A stretch of DNA of 64,000 bases from Oscillospiraceae bacterium (lineage in GTDB: Bacteria; Bacillota; Clostridia; Oscillospirales; Ruminococcaceae). The stretch covers positions 1 to 64,000 of the forward strand of contig JAJQGT010000025.1 in NCBI GenBank assembly GCA_021201135.1, written 5' to 3'. The notes under the pieces are model-generated. The model saw only the letters and a program-made list of their open reading frames with translations. It made no database searches and was not told where the DNA came from. Below, one piece after another: positions 17,541-25,511 of this stretch (positions are counted from its first letter, which is position 1; each line of letters starts with the position of its first letter). Position numbers and translations under genes: made by a program.

Positions 17541-18140
17541 ATGAACAAATCCGAAAGCAAATATTTCAATACCGCCCTTCTGATGGACGAGGCTTTGCTT
17601 CAACTCTTGGAGCGAAAAGATTTAGAATTTATTACGGTAAAAGAGATATGCGAGAGGGCAGGCGTCAATCGGTCGACATTCTATCTCCACTATGAGACTA
17701 TCGGGGATCTGGTCGATGAGACGGTCGAGACGATTGACAAGCGGTTTTCGCAGTATTTTGATGAGAGCGACGAAGACTTTGCTGAGAAGATTTCCGGCGT
17801 GGAGCTGAGCGAGTTGGTTCTGATTAACGAGAGACAACTACTGCCATATCTTCGGTTCATACAGGAAAACAAGGCTGTATATCGGGCGACTTTCCGAAAT
17901 CCTTATGCTGTCCGGGCTGACGAGAAATATGAGTACCTGAAAAATCGGGTTATCGAGCCTATTCTTATGAGGTTCGATATTCCAAAGGAACGTCACCGAT
18001 ACTATATCGACTATTATATAGAAGGCATCATGGCGATAGTAAAGCGTTGGTTGCTGAATGACTGCACCGATTCTGTCGAAGAGATAGCTGCCATAATTGA
18101 AGATTGCGTATTGTCGGAGGGCGGAAAGTATGAAAAATAG
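17541..18140 (+). CDS. TetR/AcrR family transcriptional regulator
   Basis: A 199-residue regulator. The N-terminal helix-turn-helix is seen in FITVKEICERAGVNRSTFYLHY, followed by an all-helical ligand domain of the type usual in Clostridia (TetR_C_33-like). ATG 17541 has GAAAGGGCGG upstream. It overlaps the next membrane-protein gene by 11 bases, so the regulator and its partner are translated together. Its ligand and target are unknown; the operon itself is the obvious candidate target. Confidence 0.9.
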   Translation: MNKSESKYFNTALLMDEALLQLLERKDLEFITVKEICERAGVNRSTFYLHYETIGDLVDETVETIDKRFSQYFDESDEDFAEKISGVELSELVLINERQLLPYLRFIQENKAVYRATFRNPYAVRADEKYEYLKNRVIEPILMRFDIPKERHRYYIDYYIEGIMAIVKRWLLNDCTDSVEEIAAIIEDCVLSEGGKYEK

Positions 18141-18774
18141 CTTCATCGAGAAATACCGCACCGACTATGAGTTCAGGACTTTCTCCTCGGCATGGCTGTC
18201 GCTCGGGATAACCGTGCTGTTCGCCGCATATAACGGCTATCTTGGGATAGCGCAGGGCTCGCTCTGGCACGGGAGCATTGCAGGGTACTACATAATCCTT
18301 GCAATTATCCGGGAGATAATTCTACTCTCCGACAGAAAAATCAGGCGTCAGGAGTCTGGTAAGAATGAAGCGAGAATGAAGACTTTTAGAATAAGCTCGG
18401 CGTTTCTCATGCTTCTCAATATCGCCCTCATATGCCCGATTGCGCTGATGGTGATGTTCGAGAAGCCGGTGGGCTACCCTCTTTACGTTGCCATAGCGAT
18501 GGCGGCATATACGACCTACAAGATAATCATGGCGTCGGTGAATTTCGGAAGCAAAAAGAAAAAGCTCTCGGGAAATATCTTAATCTCGGAGCTTCGGGCG
18601 ATAAACCTTATTGATGCGATTGTGTCGGTGATGTCGCTTCAGAACACGCTCATCATGGTGAACGGCGGCGCCGAGAGCATGCTGACGCTGTCCGCAATCA
18701 CAAGCGGCGCGATGTATGCCTTGGTCCTCGTGATTACAATCAGACTTCTTATGACAAAAACCCGTGCGGGATAG
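18130..18774 (+). CDS. Polytopic membrane protein coupled to TetR
   Basis: A 214-residue protein with about five to six membrane segments (near 20-38, 45-66, 90-110, 115-135, 160-178 and 185-208) and basic cytoplasmic loops such as SDRKIRRQE and GSKKKKL. I do not recognise its family. Overlap with the TetR gene suggests a regulator-effector pair. ATG 18130 is used because the TetR ORF and a GGAGGGCGGAAAG site precede it. The stop lies within the terminator. Confidence 0.72.
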   Translation: MKNSFIEKYRTDYEFRTFSSAWLSLGITVLFAAYNGYLGIAQGSLWHGSIAGYYIILAIIREIILLSDRKIRRQESGKNEARMKTFRISSAFLMLLNIALICPIALMVMFEKPVGYPLYVAIAMAAYTTYKIIMASVNFGSKKKKLSGNILISELRAINLIDAIVSVMSLQNTLIMVNGGAESMLTLSAITSGAMYALVLVITIRLLMTKTRAG

Positions 18775-18789
18775 TCCACACGGGTTTTT
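18756..18789. terminator. Bidirectional terminator
   Basis: AAAAACCCGTG (18756-18766) pairs with CACGGGTTTTT (18779-18789). With A and T runs on both sides it can serve the plus membrane-protein gene and the minus hydrolase gene. Confidence 0.9.
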
Positions 18790-18790
18790 C

Positions 18791-19303
18791 TTATGCGATT
18801 TTTATCTGGCAGACCGCCATTGCCTTGAGGGCGTTTTCGTGGCTTTCCGGAGTGACGCCGGCACAGCAGGAGCTGTCGACCGTTATCGGTACCTCGGGGA
18901 ATGCCGCCTTTAAAATCATTGCGTTCGAGATGACGCAGATGTCGGTGCAGAGCCCGATGAGCTCGATTGACTCAAGATTCGGGATTTCGGCGAGCACCTT
19001 CGGAAGCTCGGTCGAGCCGAAAGACGGCTTGTCGACAACCGTTGAGCCCTCGGCATAAATTCCGTTGGCGATTTCCCAGCCTTCGGTGCCCCTGACGCAG
19101 TGGACAACGGGCAGGTTTTTGCCCTCCTGAGTGGAGAGATAATCTTCGGTGTGGGTGTCGCGGGTGTAGATGACCGCCCCGCCGGAGCTGAGATACTCCG
19201 AAACTTTTTTCTTCACGTTCGGAACGATAGCGACCGCCTCGGCAGTCCCGAGCGCCCCGTCGATGAAGTCATTTTGCATGTCGATTACTATTAGTGATTT
19301 CAT
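18791..19303 (-). CDS. Isochorismatase-family cysteine hydrolase (nicotinamidase-like)
   Basis: A 170-residue protein with the catalytic triad D8 (VIDMQNDF), K92 (VDKPSF) and C123 (CTDICVISNA), and metal ligands likely D49, H51 and H68. This matches PncA-like nicotinamidases and related amidohydrolases. Deamidation of nicotinamide in NAD salvage is plausible but other amides are possible. It is monocistronic, converging with the TetR unit at a shared terminator. Confidence 0.88.
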   Translation of the reverse strand: MKSLIVIDMQNDFIDGALGTAEAVAIVPNVKKKVSEYLSSGGAVIYTRDTHTEDYLSTQEGKNLPVVHCVRGTEGWEIANGIYAEGSTVVDKPSFGSTELPKVLAEIPNLESIELIGLCTDICVISNAMILKAAFPEVPITVDSSCCAGVTPESHENALKAMAVCQIKIA

Positions 19304-19531
19304 GTTTAGCCTCCTTTTTTAGACTATTATAGCACTGACAGTCTGTGATGTCAAAATAAAAAAGCACTGAAGACCGGGGATTCTGAACCCACGCAACGCC
19401 TTCGGCGTTGCTTTGAAAATTGCCTTTGCGAGGATAGGTGTTGGATTCTGTTTTGCTTTCTGCAAGCGCGAAGTTGCTGTTCTTTGTGGGTGGCAATTTT
19501 CTCGACGCTTTTCACCCTCGCAACATCCATC

Positions 19532-19569
19532 AAAAATAACTACCCCCAGTTTTGGGGGTAGTTATTTTT
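19532..19569 (-). terminator. Terminator after tRNA-Ser
   Basis: A perfect 17-bp stem (19532-19548 with 19553-19569) with a GTTT loop; T runs on both strands. On the minus strand it begins right at the tRNA CCA end. Confidence 0.92.
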
Positions 19570-19661
19570 GGCGGAGAAGGAGGGATTCGAACCCTCGATG
19601 AGCTATCAACCCATACACGAGTTCCAGTCGTGCGCCATAAACCGGGCTAGGCGACTTCTCC
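19569..19661 (-). tRNA. tRNA-Ser (anticodon GGA)
   Basis: A 93-base class II tRNA: acceptor GGAGAAG/CTTCTCC, anticodon stem CACGA/TCGTG with loop CTGGAAC (GGA, complement of 19623-19625), a long variable arm, T-loop GGTTCGAATCC and encoded CCA (complement of 19569-19571). Confidence 0.97.
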
Positions 19662-19709
19662 ATTACTGGTTTACACGTTCGTGAGATACCTCTTCAATCG
19701 AACTACGAT

Positions 19710-19738
19710 ATTATACGCTATTTTTTGGGTGTTGTCAA
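19710..19738 (-). promoter_or_regulatory. Promoter of tRNA-Ser
   Basis: On the minus strand TTGACA (19738-19733), 17 bases and TATAAT (19715-19710). Confidence 0.92.
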
Positions 19739-19818
19739 GCCCTTTTTCACAAATTTATTCGGTTTTGCTCCCGAAGTCCCGAAAAGCGGACTGAGGGGGA
19801 TTTTTTTGAAATTTATGC

Positions 19819-19846
19819 TTGACAAATCGGATTTCCGGGGTATCAT
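19819..19846 (+). promoter_or_regulatory. SOS-type promoter ahead of the phage-derived cassette
   Basis: TTGACA (19819-19824), a 16-base spacer and TATCAT (19841-19846). The box pair, spacer length and following LexA-like box match the promoter at 55094-55121. Confidence 0.75.
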
Positions 19847-19854
19847 TAGATTCA

Positions 19855-19866
19855 GAACAAAAGTTC
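19855..19866 (+). promoter_or_regulatory. LexA-type operator
   Basis: GAACAAAAGTTC fits the Gram-positive LexA pattern GAAC-N4-GTTC. A degenerate second box GAACAAAGTTT follows at 19868-19878. It lies 8 bases after the -10, a position suited to repression. Confidence 0.72.
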
Positions 19867-19878
19867 AGAACAAAGTTT

Positions 19879-20060
19879 CCACGGTGGGATCCCGATATAT
19901 GGGAAACCGCCGTAAAGAACAAAGCCGCCCCTGAGGACGACTTTGTTTCAAAGATTGGAAAAGAAAAAAAGGAGAAATAAAAATATGAATGTTATCAAAA
20001 ACACACAACTGTATTATAGCAAGCTTTCTCCGATTTGTCAAGCACTTTTTTCAGGAAAAT
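19879..20060 (+). other. Leader of the phage-derived cassette
   Basis: A roughly 180-base untranslated leader between the LexA-type box and the first structural genes. It contains a hairpin whose arms are AACAAAG (19918-19924) and CTTTGTT (19941-19947) with extra pairs inside, followed by TTTC; it could attenuate transcription. A ribosome site AAAGGAG then precedes a 34-codon ORF at 19985. Confidence 0.4.
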
Positions 20061-20089
20061 ATGAAATTCGGAGGGATGAATTTGGATAG
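19985..20089 (+). CDS. Possible 34-residue leader ORF
   Basis: ATG 19985 follows AAAGGAGAAATAAAAAT and opens a 34-codon frame ending at TAG 20087. The peptide is polar with a basic end (KYEIRRDEFG) and matches nothing I recognise. It overlaps the start region of the TerS candidate in another frame, so translation of the two may be coupled. It may equally be a remnant with no function. Confidence 0.35.
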   Translation: MNVIKNTQLYYSKLSPICQALFSGKYEIRRDEFG

Positions 20090-20327
20090 GCGGGATATCA
20101 GCGATTCCAACAGGCTCATGGCGAGCGAAATTATAGAAAAGTGCCTCGAGATTCTGAACGATGAGGACAAGCTCCAGAGCGCAAGTGTCTCTCAGCTCAC
20201 CGGCGCGATATCGTCCCTCTCGGATAACTTTCTCGGAGAAAATGAAAGCGCCGCCTGGACGGACGACCCTCTGAGCAAGAGCATTTTTGAACTTGAGAAG
20301 GACCTCAGGAGCGACAAACCGCAGTAA
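20061..20327 (+). CDS. Phage cassette first gene, terminase small subunit candidate
   Basis: An 80-88 residue acidic protein directly ahead of the terminase large subunit, the usual place for TerS. It carries SNRLMASEIIEKCLEIL and a helical middle, but no clear helix-turn-helix, so the TerS role rests on position. Three starts are possible: ATG 20061 (AGGA site), ATG 20076 (too close to GGAGGG) and TTG 20082 (GGAGGG 6 bases upstream, the best spacing). Confidence 0.55.
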   Translation: MKFGGMNLDRRDISDSNRLMASEIIEKCLEILNDEDKLQSASVSQLTGAISSLSDNFLGENESAAWTDDPLSKSIFELEKDLRSDKPQ

Positions 20328-20340
20328 GGGGGGTGAGGGG

Positions 20341-21561
20341 ATGCTCAGTGAGAAGCAGAAAAAGATTTTTGCGTTTGCCGAATCGGACTATGACGCACTC
20401 ATCTGCGACGGCGCAATCCGTTCCGGAAAAACCTCGGTGATGACGGTTGCGTTCGTCGACTGGGCGATGGCGAACTTTTCGGGTCAGCGGTTCGGAATCT
20501 GCGGAAAGACAGCCGACGGTGCGGTGAAGAACATTATCCTGCCGTTCATGTCGATGAGCTATCCCGCAAAGAAGTACCGCATCAGGTGGAAGCCGTCTTC
20601 GAAGGTCATGGAGGTCTCAAACGGTAGCACAAGAAACCTTTTCGAAGTCTTCGGCGGCAAGGACGAGTCGAGCTTTATGCTGATTCAGGGAAGAACTTTT
20701 GCGGGTGCACTCATCGACGAAGTGGCGCTGATGCCGAAGTCGTTTGTTCAGCAGGCGATAGCGAGATGCTCGGTTGAAGGCTCGAAGCTGTGGTTCAGCT
20801 GTAACCCCGAGTCGCCCGAGCACTGGTTCTATCGGGAGTGGATTCTGAAAGCCGACGAGCGCAACGTCCTCTATCTGCACTTCAAGCTTGAGGACAACCC
20901 ATCCCTCTCGAAAAGAATCATAGAGCGCTACAAGAGCTACTACTCGGGAGCCTTCTATGAGAGATACATCGAGGGCAGATGGGTTCTGGCGGAGGGGTTG
21001 GTTTACGAGATGTGTGAAGAATACTTCACAGACGAGGTCCCGATGTGCGGAGAATATTACATTTCCTGCGACTATGGGACGATGAATCCCTGTTCGATGG
21101 GGCTGTGGTGCCTGAAGGACGGCGTTGCGACGAGGATTTCGGAATATTACTACGACGGCAGAGCCGAGAAGAAGCAACTGACGGATGAAGATTACTATCT
21201 GGCACTTGAGGCTCTGGCGGGGGATTTGCCAATCCGATACGTCATCGTCGACCCGTCGGCGTCGAGCTTTATAACCCTGATTCGCAAGCGTGGGCGGTTC
21301 AGGGTGAAGAAAGCGGACAACGACGTGATGAACGGCATCCGCCTGACTGCGGGGTTCCTGAAATCCGGCAAGCTGAAAATCCACAGAAGCTGTAAGAACG
21401 CCATCCGGGAGTTTTCGCTCTACCGTTGGGACGACAAGGCAGGGAACGACAGGGTAGTGAAAGAATTCGACCACGCGATGGACGAGATAAGATACTTTTC
21501 GTCGACGATAATGGCGAAGAAAAGAAACGAGCAGGAGCCGACACGGCTTGCACTGCTCTGA
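20341..21561 (+). CDS. Terminase large subunit (PBSX/Terminase_3 family)
   Basis: A 406-residue packaging motor. The ATPase has Walker A GAIRSGKT (about 22-29) and Walker B GALIDEVALM; the C-terminal RNase-H-like nuclease has YISCDYGTMNP and VIVDPSASSF with the expected aspartates. It pumps DNA into the procapsid through the portal. ATG 20341 is preceded by GGGGTGAGGGG. All catalytic motifs look intact. It is followed by the portal gene, 22 bases on. Confidence 0.93.
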   Translation: MLSEKQKKIFAFAESDYDALICDGAIRSGKTSVMTVAFVDWAMANFSGQRFGICGKTADGAVKNIILPFMSMSYPAKKYRIRWKPSSKVMEVSNGSTRNLFEVFGGKDESSFMLIQGRTFAGALIDEVALMPKSFVQQAIARCSVEGSKLWFSCNPESPEHWFYREWILKADERNVLYLHFKLEDNPSLSKRIIERYKSYYSGAFYERYIEGRWVLAEGLVYEMCEEYFTDEVPMCGEYYISCDYGTMNPCSMGLWCLKDGVATRISEYYYDGRAEKKQLTDEDYYLALEALAGDLPIRYVIVDPSASSFITLIRKRGRFRVKKADNDVMNGIRLTAGFLKSGKLKIHRSCKNAIREFSLYRWDDKAGNDRVVKEFDHAMDEIRYFSSTIMAKKRNEQEPTRLALL

Positions 21562-21583
21562 AAAGAAAGGGAGATTTATTTAA

Positions 21584-22873
21584 GTGTATACATATCAGGA
21601 CTTGGAGAAGGCAAAGAAGGGCGAAAAAGAGCTCAAGGAGTTTTTGCTTGGTGCGGTTGCGGACTATAAGCTTTCAAAAACCTACCGCGACACTCTCGAC
21701 GCTCTTGCCTATTGGCGGAACGAAAACCCGACCATCACGAAGTACCGGAAGCTACTCTATACCGTTTCGGGAAGAGCCGTGCCGGACAACTACTCGGCGA
21801 ACTACCGCCTTGCGTCGAACGTCTATTTCCGGTTCGTCACCCAGACGGTGCAGTATCTCTTGGGATACGGCGCCAGATTTGAGGACGAAGGGACAAAGAA
21901 GCTCCTCGGAGGCGACAGCTTCGACCATTCGCTTCAGGAGGCACTCACGGACGCCCTGAACGGCGGCGTTTCGTATGGATTTATGAACAACGACCGGGTC
22001 GAGGTTTTCGGAGCGCAGGAATTTGTGCCGCTGTATGACGAGGAGACAGGCGAGCTTAAAGCCGGAATCCGCTTCTGGCAACTTGATGTCGACAAGCCGC
22101 TCAGGATTACGCTCTACGAGCTTGACGGCTACACCGAGTACATCCGGCGCAGGGGCGAGGAGCTCGGCGAAATGAAGCCGAAGAGGGCTTACAAGCAGGT
22201 TGTCGTGAAGTCGGACTATTCGGACGAAGTCGTGACAGACGAGAACTACCCGAAGCTTCCGATAGCCCCGCTTTACTCCCCGAGAAAGCAGTCGGGGATT
22301 GTGGGACTGCGTCGGCAGATTGACTGCTACGACCTCATCGAATCGGGGTTTGCAAACGACATTGACGACGCCTCGATGATTTACTGGACGATTTCGAACG
22401 CCGGCGGCATGGACGACATCGACCTTGCACGCTTCGTCGAGCACATGAAGACGGTCAAGGCGGCGGTCATCGAGGACGACGGCGCACAAGCTGAATCCCA
22501 CACAACCGAGGTTCCCTATGCCAGCCGGGAGGCGATGCTCACGAGGCTCGAAAACGAGATGTATCGCGACTTCATGGTCTTGAACCTTGACATGGTCTCG
22601 GGCGGCGCTTCGACCGCAACGGCGATAAAGGCGGCATACGAGCCGATGAACCTCTATTCGAACATGCTCGAGTATTCGGTTCTCAAGTTTGTTCATGGGT
22701 TACTCGAGCTCATAGGCGTCGAGGACACCTGCACATTCAAGCGCGATACCATCGTCAACGAATACGAAAAGGCGCAGACGGAACGGGAAAGAGTCGAAAC
22801 GGCACTTCTTCTGAGAGGGCTTTTCGACGACGAAACAATCAAGGCACTATGTGCGGAAGCACTGGGCATATAA
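21584..22873 (+). CDS. Phage portal protein (SPP1 Gp6-like)
   Basis: A 429-residue portal protein of the SPP1 Gp6 type: an N-terminal helical region followed by TVSGRAVPDNYSANYRLASN and the stem/crown region with SGGASTATAIKAAYEP, a hallmark of this family. It forms the dodecameric channel for DNA entry. The start is GTG 21584 after AAAGAAAGGGAG. The length is near the family norm and there is no frameshift. Confidence 0.93.
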   Translation: MYTYQDLEKAKKGEKELKEFLLGAVADYKLSKTYRDTLDALAYWRNENPTITKYRKLLYTVSGRAVPDNYSANYRLASNVYFRFVTQTVQYLLGYGARFEDEGTKKLLGGDSFDHSLQEALTDALNGGVSYGFMNNDRVEVFGAQEFVPLYDEETGELKAGIRFWQLDVDKPLRITLYELDGYTEYIRRRGEELGEMKPKRAYKQVVVKSDYSDEVVTDENYPKLPIAPLYSPRKQSGIVGLRRQIDCYDLIESGFANDIDDASMIYWTISNAGGMDDIDLARFVEHMKTVKAAVIEDDGAQAESHTTEVPYASREAMLTRLENEMYRDFMVLNLDMVSGGASTATAIKAAYEPMNLYSNMLEYSVLKFVHGLLELIGVEDTCTFKRDTIVNEYEKAQTERERVETALLLRGLFDDETIKALCAEALGI

Positions 22874-22910
22874 ATTGTGTAGAAGAAGTTACACGAGAAA
22901 GGAAAGAAAA

Positions 22911-23495
22911 ATGGCATTGACAAGAAAGATGCTCAGAGAAATGGGCATTACGGATGAAAATGCGGACGCGATTTTCAAGGCTCACTGGGAGACGGTCGAG
23001 GCTCTTAAGGGCTACAAAGCCGAGGTTGAGAGGCTGACAGGTCTGACGGGCGAGCTTGATAACGCAAGGAGCAGTCTTGACGACTACCGGGAGAAATACG
23101 AGGCTCTTGAAAAAGAGTATCAAGCATTCAGGGAGGAGCTTTCGAAGGAGAAGGCAGTGCAGGCTAAGAAGCAGGCAGTGACGGAAATGTTAAGAGAACT
23201 TCACATCCCTGAGGAATGTGTGAACCCTATTTTACATGTTACGGATTTCGACCGCATCGAGCTTGACGAAAGCGGCGAGATTATCGACGAGGAAGCCGTC
23301 AAGGACTCGATACTCCGGCTCTGGTCGGGATTTATCCCGAAGAGATATCTCTTGGGAGCCGAAACGGCGACTCCGCCCCGCAATTCATCCGACAAAGGCT
23401 ACTCGAGGGACGACATAAGAAGGATGTCCCCGAGGGAAATCAACGAAAACTACCCGGCGATCAAGCAATCGCTGAGAGTAAACGATTACGACTAA
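22911..23495 (+). CDS. Phage scaffolding protein (GP20 family)
   Basis: A 194-residue protein whose residues 25-85 form a coiled coil (many E, K, L), typical of minor structural GP20/scaffold proteins. The C-terminal part (SRDDIRRMSPREINENY) is typical of the capsid-interacting region. ATG 22911 follows the leader GAAAGGAAAGAAAA, repeated before the capsid and connector genes. Confidence 0.85.
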   Translation: MALTRKMLREMGITDENADAIFKAHWETVEALKGYKAEVERLTGLTGELDNARSSLDDYREKYEALEKEYQAFREELSKEKAVQAKKQAVTEMLRELHIPEECVNPILHVTDFDRIELDESGEIIDEEAVKDSILRLWSGFIPKRYLLGAETATPPRNSSDKGYSRDDIRRMSPREINENYPAIKQSLRVNDYD

Positions 23496-23520
23496 CTAAA
23501 AGAAAGGAAAGAAAAAATTT

Positions 23521-24360
23521 ATGGCAATATCTACATTCATCCCCGAGCTCTGGAGCGCAAGACTCCTCAATGCTCTTGACAAGGTTCACGTCGCGGCTTC
23601 CCTCGTAAACAGAGATTACGAGGGCGAAATCAAGCAGTGCGGCTCTGCCGTCCACATCAACAGTATCGGAAACATCACCGTTTCCGACTACGAAGCCGAC
23701 TCCGAAATCGGCGACCCTGAAAGCCTTTCTGTCTCCGACAGCATGCTCGAAATCGACAATGCGAAGTACTTCAACTTCCAGATTGATGACGTTGAGCAGG
23801 CACAGGCGGCGGGAAACATTATGGACAAGGCTATGGAGAGAAGCGCCTATGCCCTGAACGACGCGGCGGATGCCTATATCCTCGAGACCTTGGTGAACGG
23901 CGCAGATGACGCAAACGTCATCGGCTCGGACACACCCATCGCTCTCACCGCCGACAACGTCTATGGCTACATTGTTCAGCTTCGACTAATACTCGACAAG
24001 AACAACGTTCCTCACGAGGGCAGAAGCATCGTTCTGCCACCCGACGTCTATGCACTTCTGTTGCAGGATTCGAGGTTCACCGGCTCCGGCAATATGGGCG
24101 AGGAGACCACAAGAAGCGGCTTCATCGGACGAATCGCAGGCTTTGACATCTATGAGTCGAACAACTGCTATTCCGACGGCGAGTGCTACAAGGTCACGGC
24201 ACAGGTTCCTTCGGCTTGCACCTATGCGGAGCAGGTCCTTGAGACCACCGCTTATCGCCCCGAAAAGCGCTTTGCCGACGCAGTCAAGGGTCTTCACGTC
24301 TACGGCGCAAAGGTCACCGACCCGACAGCTATCGCCGTGCTCGTCTGCACCGTAGCCTAA
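23521..24360 (+). CDS. Major capsid protein (P22 coat-like)
   Basis: A 279-residue capsid protein. MAISTFIPELWSARLLNAL and the segment VNRDYEGEIKQCGSAVHI are typical of the P22 gp5-like/HK97-fold group seen in Firmicutes prophages with separate scaffold genes. No protease gene is present, consistent with a scaffold-driven assembly. The start follows the same GAAAGGAAAGAAAA leader. A 12-bp hairpin without a T run follows the gene at 24373-24398. Confidence 0.88.
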   Translation: MAISTFIPELWSARLLNALDKVHVAASLVNRDYEGEIKQCGSAVHINSIGNITVSDYEADSEIGDPESLSVSDSMLEIDNAKYFNFQIDDVEQAQAAGNIMDKAMERSAYALNDAADAYILETLVNGADDANVIGSDTPIALTADNVYGYIVQLRLILDKNNVPHEGRSIVLPPDVYALLLQDSRFTGSGNMGEETTRSGFIGRIAGFDIYESNNCYSDGECYKVTAQVPSACTYAEQVLETTAYRPEKRFADAVKGLHVYGAKVTDPTAIAVLVCTVA

Positions 24361-24372
24361 AACCGGCAGAAT

Positions 24373-24398
24373 GGGATGGGGAGATTTCTCCCCATCCC
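24373..24398 (+). other. Hairpin behind the capsid gene
   Basis: GGGATGGGGAGA and TCTCCCCATCCC form a perfect 12-bp stem with a two-base loop and no T run. It could stabilise the capsid mRNA or mark a cleavage site, raising capsid output over downstream genes. Confidence 0.6.
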
Positions 24399-24429
24399 GA
24401 AAGGGAATTAAGAAAGGAAAGAAAAAAGA

Positions 24430-24828
24430 ATGATTGAAGCTGTTTGCAGGCACATAAGAAACTATTTTATATCCTCCGTTCATGCGGGGAAGTTCACAAT
24501 CTCGGGCGGTGCGCTTATGAACGCCGACTTTATGCGAGACGGCTACTATCTCATCTGGGGAAGCGAATATAGCGACGGCGTGCATCTCTATCCCGACGAC
24601 ACGCTCAAGGACGAGGAGTTTTCCGGGGACATCGCACTTATGAACCCTCCCGAAGAATTTTTAAGCATATGCTCGGAAATCGAAGAGTATATGGCTTCGG
24701 ATATGGCGTCCCCGTCGCCCTATAAAAAAGAGAGCTTCGGCGGCTATTCCTATGAGCTCGAGGGCGGCGATTCGGCTTCGTGGCAGAAGGTATTCGCTTC
24801 GAGGCTCAACCAATGGAGGAAGCTGTAA
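24430..24828 (+). CDS. Phage connector-type protein
   Basis: A 132-residue protein at the position of the head-tail connector or head-completion gene. The segment YKKESFGGYSYEL with a C-terminal WQKVFASRLNQWRKL is a pattern I associate with Firmicutes prophage connector proteins; the exact family is uncertain. Its ribosome leader is the GAAAGGAAAGAAAA repeat. The stop overlaps the next gene (TAATG). Confidence 0.65.
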   Translation: MIEAVCRHIRNYFISSVHAGKFTISGGALMNADFMRDGYYLIWGSEYSDGVHLYPDDTLKDEEFSGDIALMNPPEEFLSICSEIEEYMASDMASPSPYKKESFGGYSYELEGGDSASWQKVFASRLNQWRKL

Positions 24829-25511
24829 TGAGCCTTGTTGAAATCTTTTCGGAGGAATTTTCGAAGCTTACGGTGACCGGGGAGGGATTCACCGAGGGCG
24901 AGACGTTCACGGGCACCCTGATTCTTGACAGCTCCTCGGAGGAGGACTCGAAGCTCGTAAGAAAATACACCCTTACCGTTTCGCCGGATGTCGACCTGAG
25001 CTATGGTGACGTTTTCAAGAGGCTATCCGACGGCTCGGCGTTTCAGATTACAGGAGAAGACACCGGGGAATCGCCCGACATGGCGACCTTCTCCTTCCGG
25101 CAGTTTTCTGCCGAGGACTACGACGGCTCGACCACCGCTTCCGGCTCGCTTACAATCACCGACGGGACTTCTACTGTTATCCTGCCGCTCGGAACGGATT
25201 ACACTATCCAGAAAAAGCGAATCGGGAGCACCGCCACGGCTTCGGACGGCACGACGGTTCTTGACGTTATTGGAAGCAAAATCACTCTCAGCACAGGTGA
25301 AATCAAGCTCATAAAAGCAACGCTCGAAGTGCTTGTGTCCATGATTGAAGCTTCGCCGTTCTTAAGCGTGACATACCCCGACGCTTCAGGGAGCGTCACC
25401 GCAGATTTTCTCTTCGACATTCCGAAGATTAGGGCTTGTGAGTTCGACGACGAGGGCGTCAGCGAATGGTATGCCGTGGACATCACCGCGACGGGAAAGG
25501 AAGTGGAATAA
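24828..25511 (+). CDS. Two-part neck/tail protein of the cassette
   Basis: A 227-residue protein with two regions. Residues 1-98 (LVRKYTLTV, YGDVFKRLSDGSAFQITGE) resemble head-closure or adaptor proteins. Residues about 100-227 (DYTIQKKRIGSTATASDG, SVTADFLFDIPKIRACEFD) resemble a beta-rich tail protein that usually sits just ahead of the hub gene. It may be a natural fusion, or a family I cannot name. ATG 24828 overlaps the previous stop. Confidence 0.6.
   Translation: MSLVEIFSEEFSKLTVTGEGFTEGETFTGTLILDSSSEEDSKLVRKYTLTVSPDVDLSYGDVFKRLSDGSAFQITGEDTGESPDMATFSFRQFSAEDYDGSTTASGSLTITDGTSTVILPLGTDYTIQKKRIGSTATASDGTTVLDVIGSKITLSTGEIKLIKATLEVLVSMIEASPFLSVTYPDASGSVTADFLFDIPKIRACEFDDEGVSEWYAVDITATGKEVE

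Noticed and set aside
19269-19496. Minus-strand 75-codon frame between the cysteine hydrolase and tRNA-Ser
   Set aside because: No ribosome site, low-complexity content, overlaps the hydrolase promoter region; the interval 19304-19531 holds only a small hairpin GCAACGCC/GGCGTTGC (19395-19413).
19569-19738. tRNA-Ser as the attachment site of the phage cassette
   Set aside because: The cassette lies on the 5' side of the tRNA beyond its promoter, not at the 3' end, and no repeated tRNA fragment or integrase gene was found.
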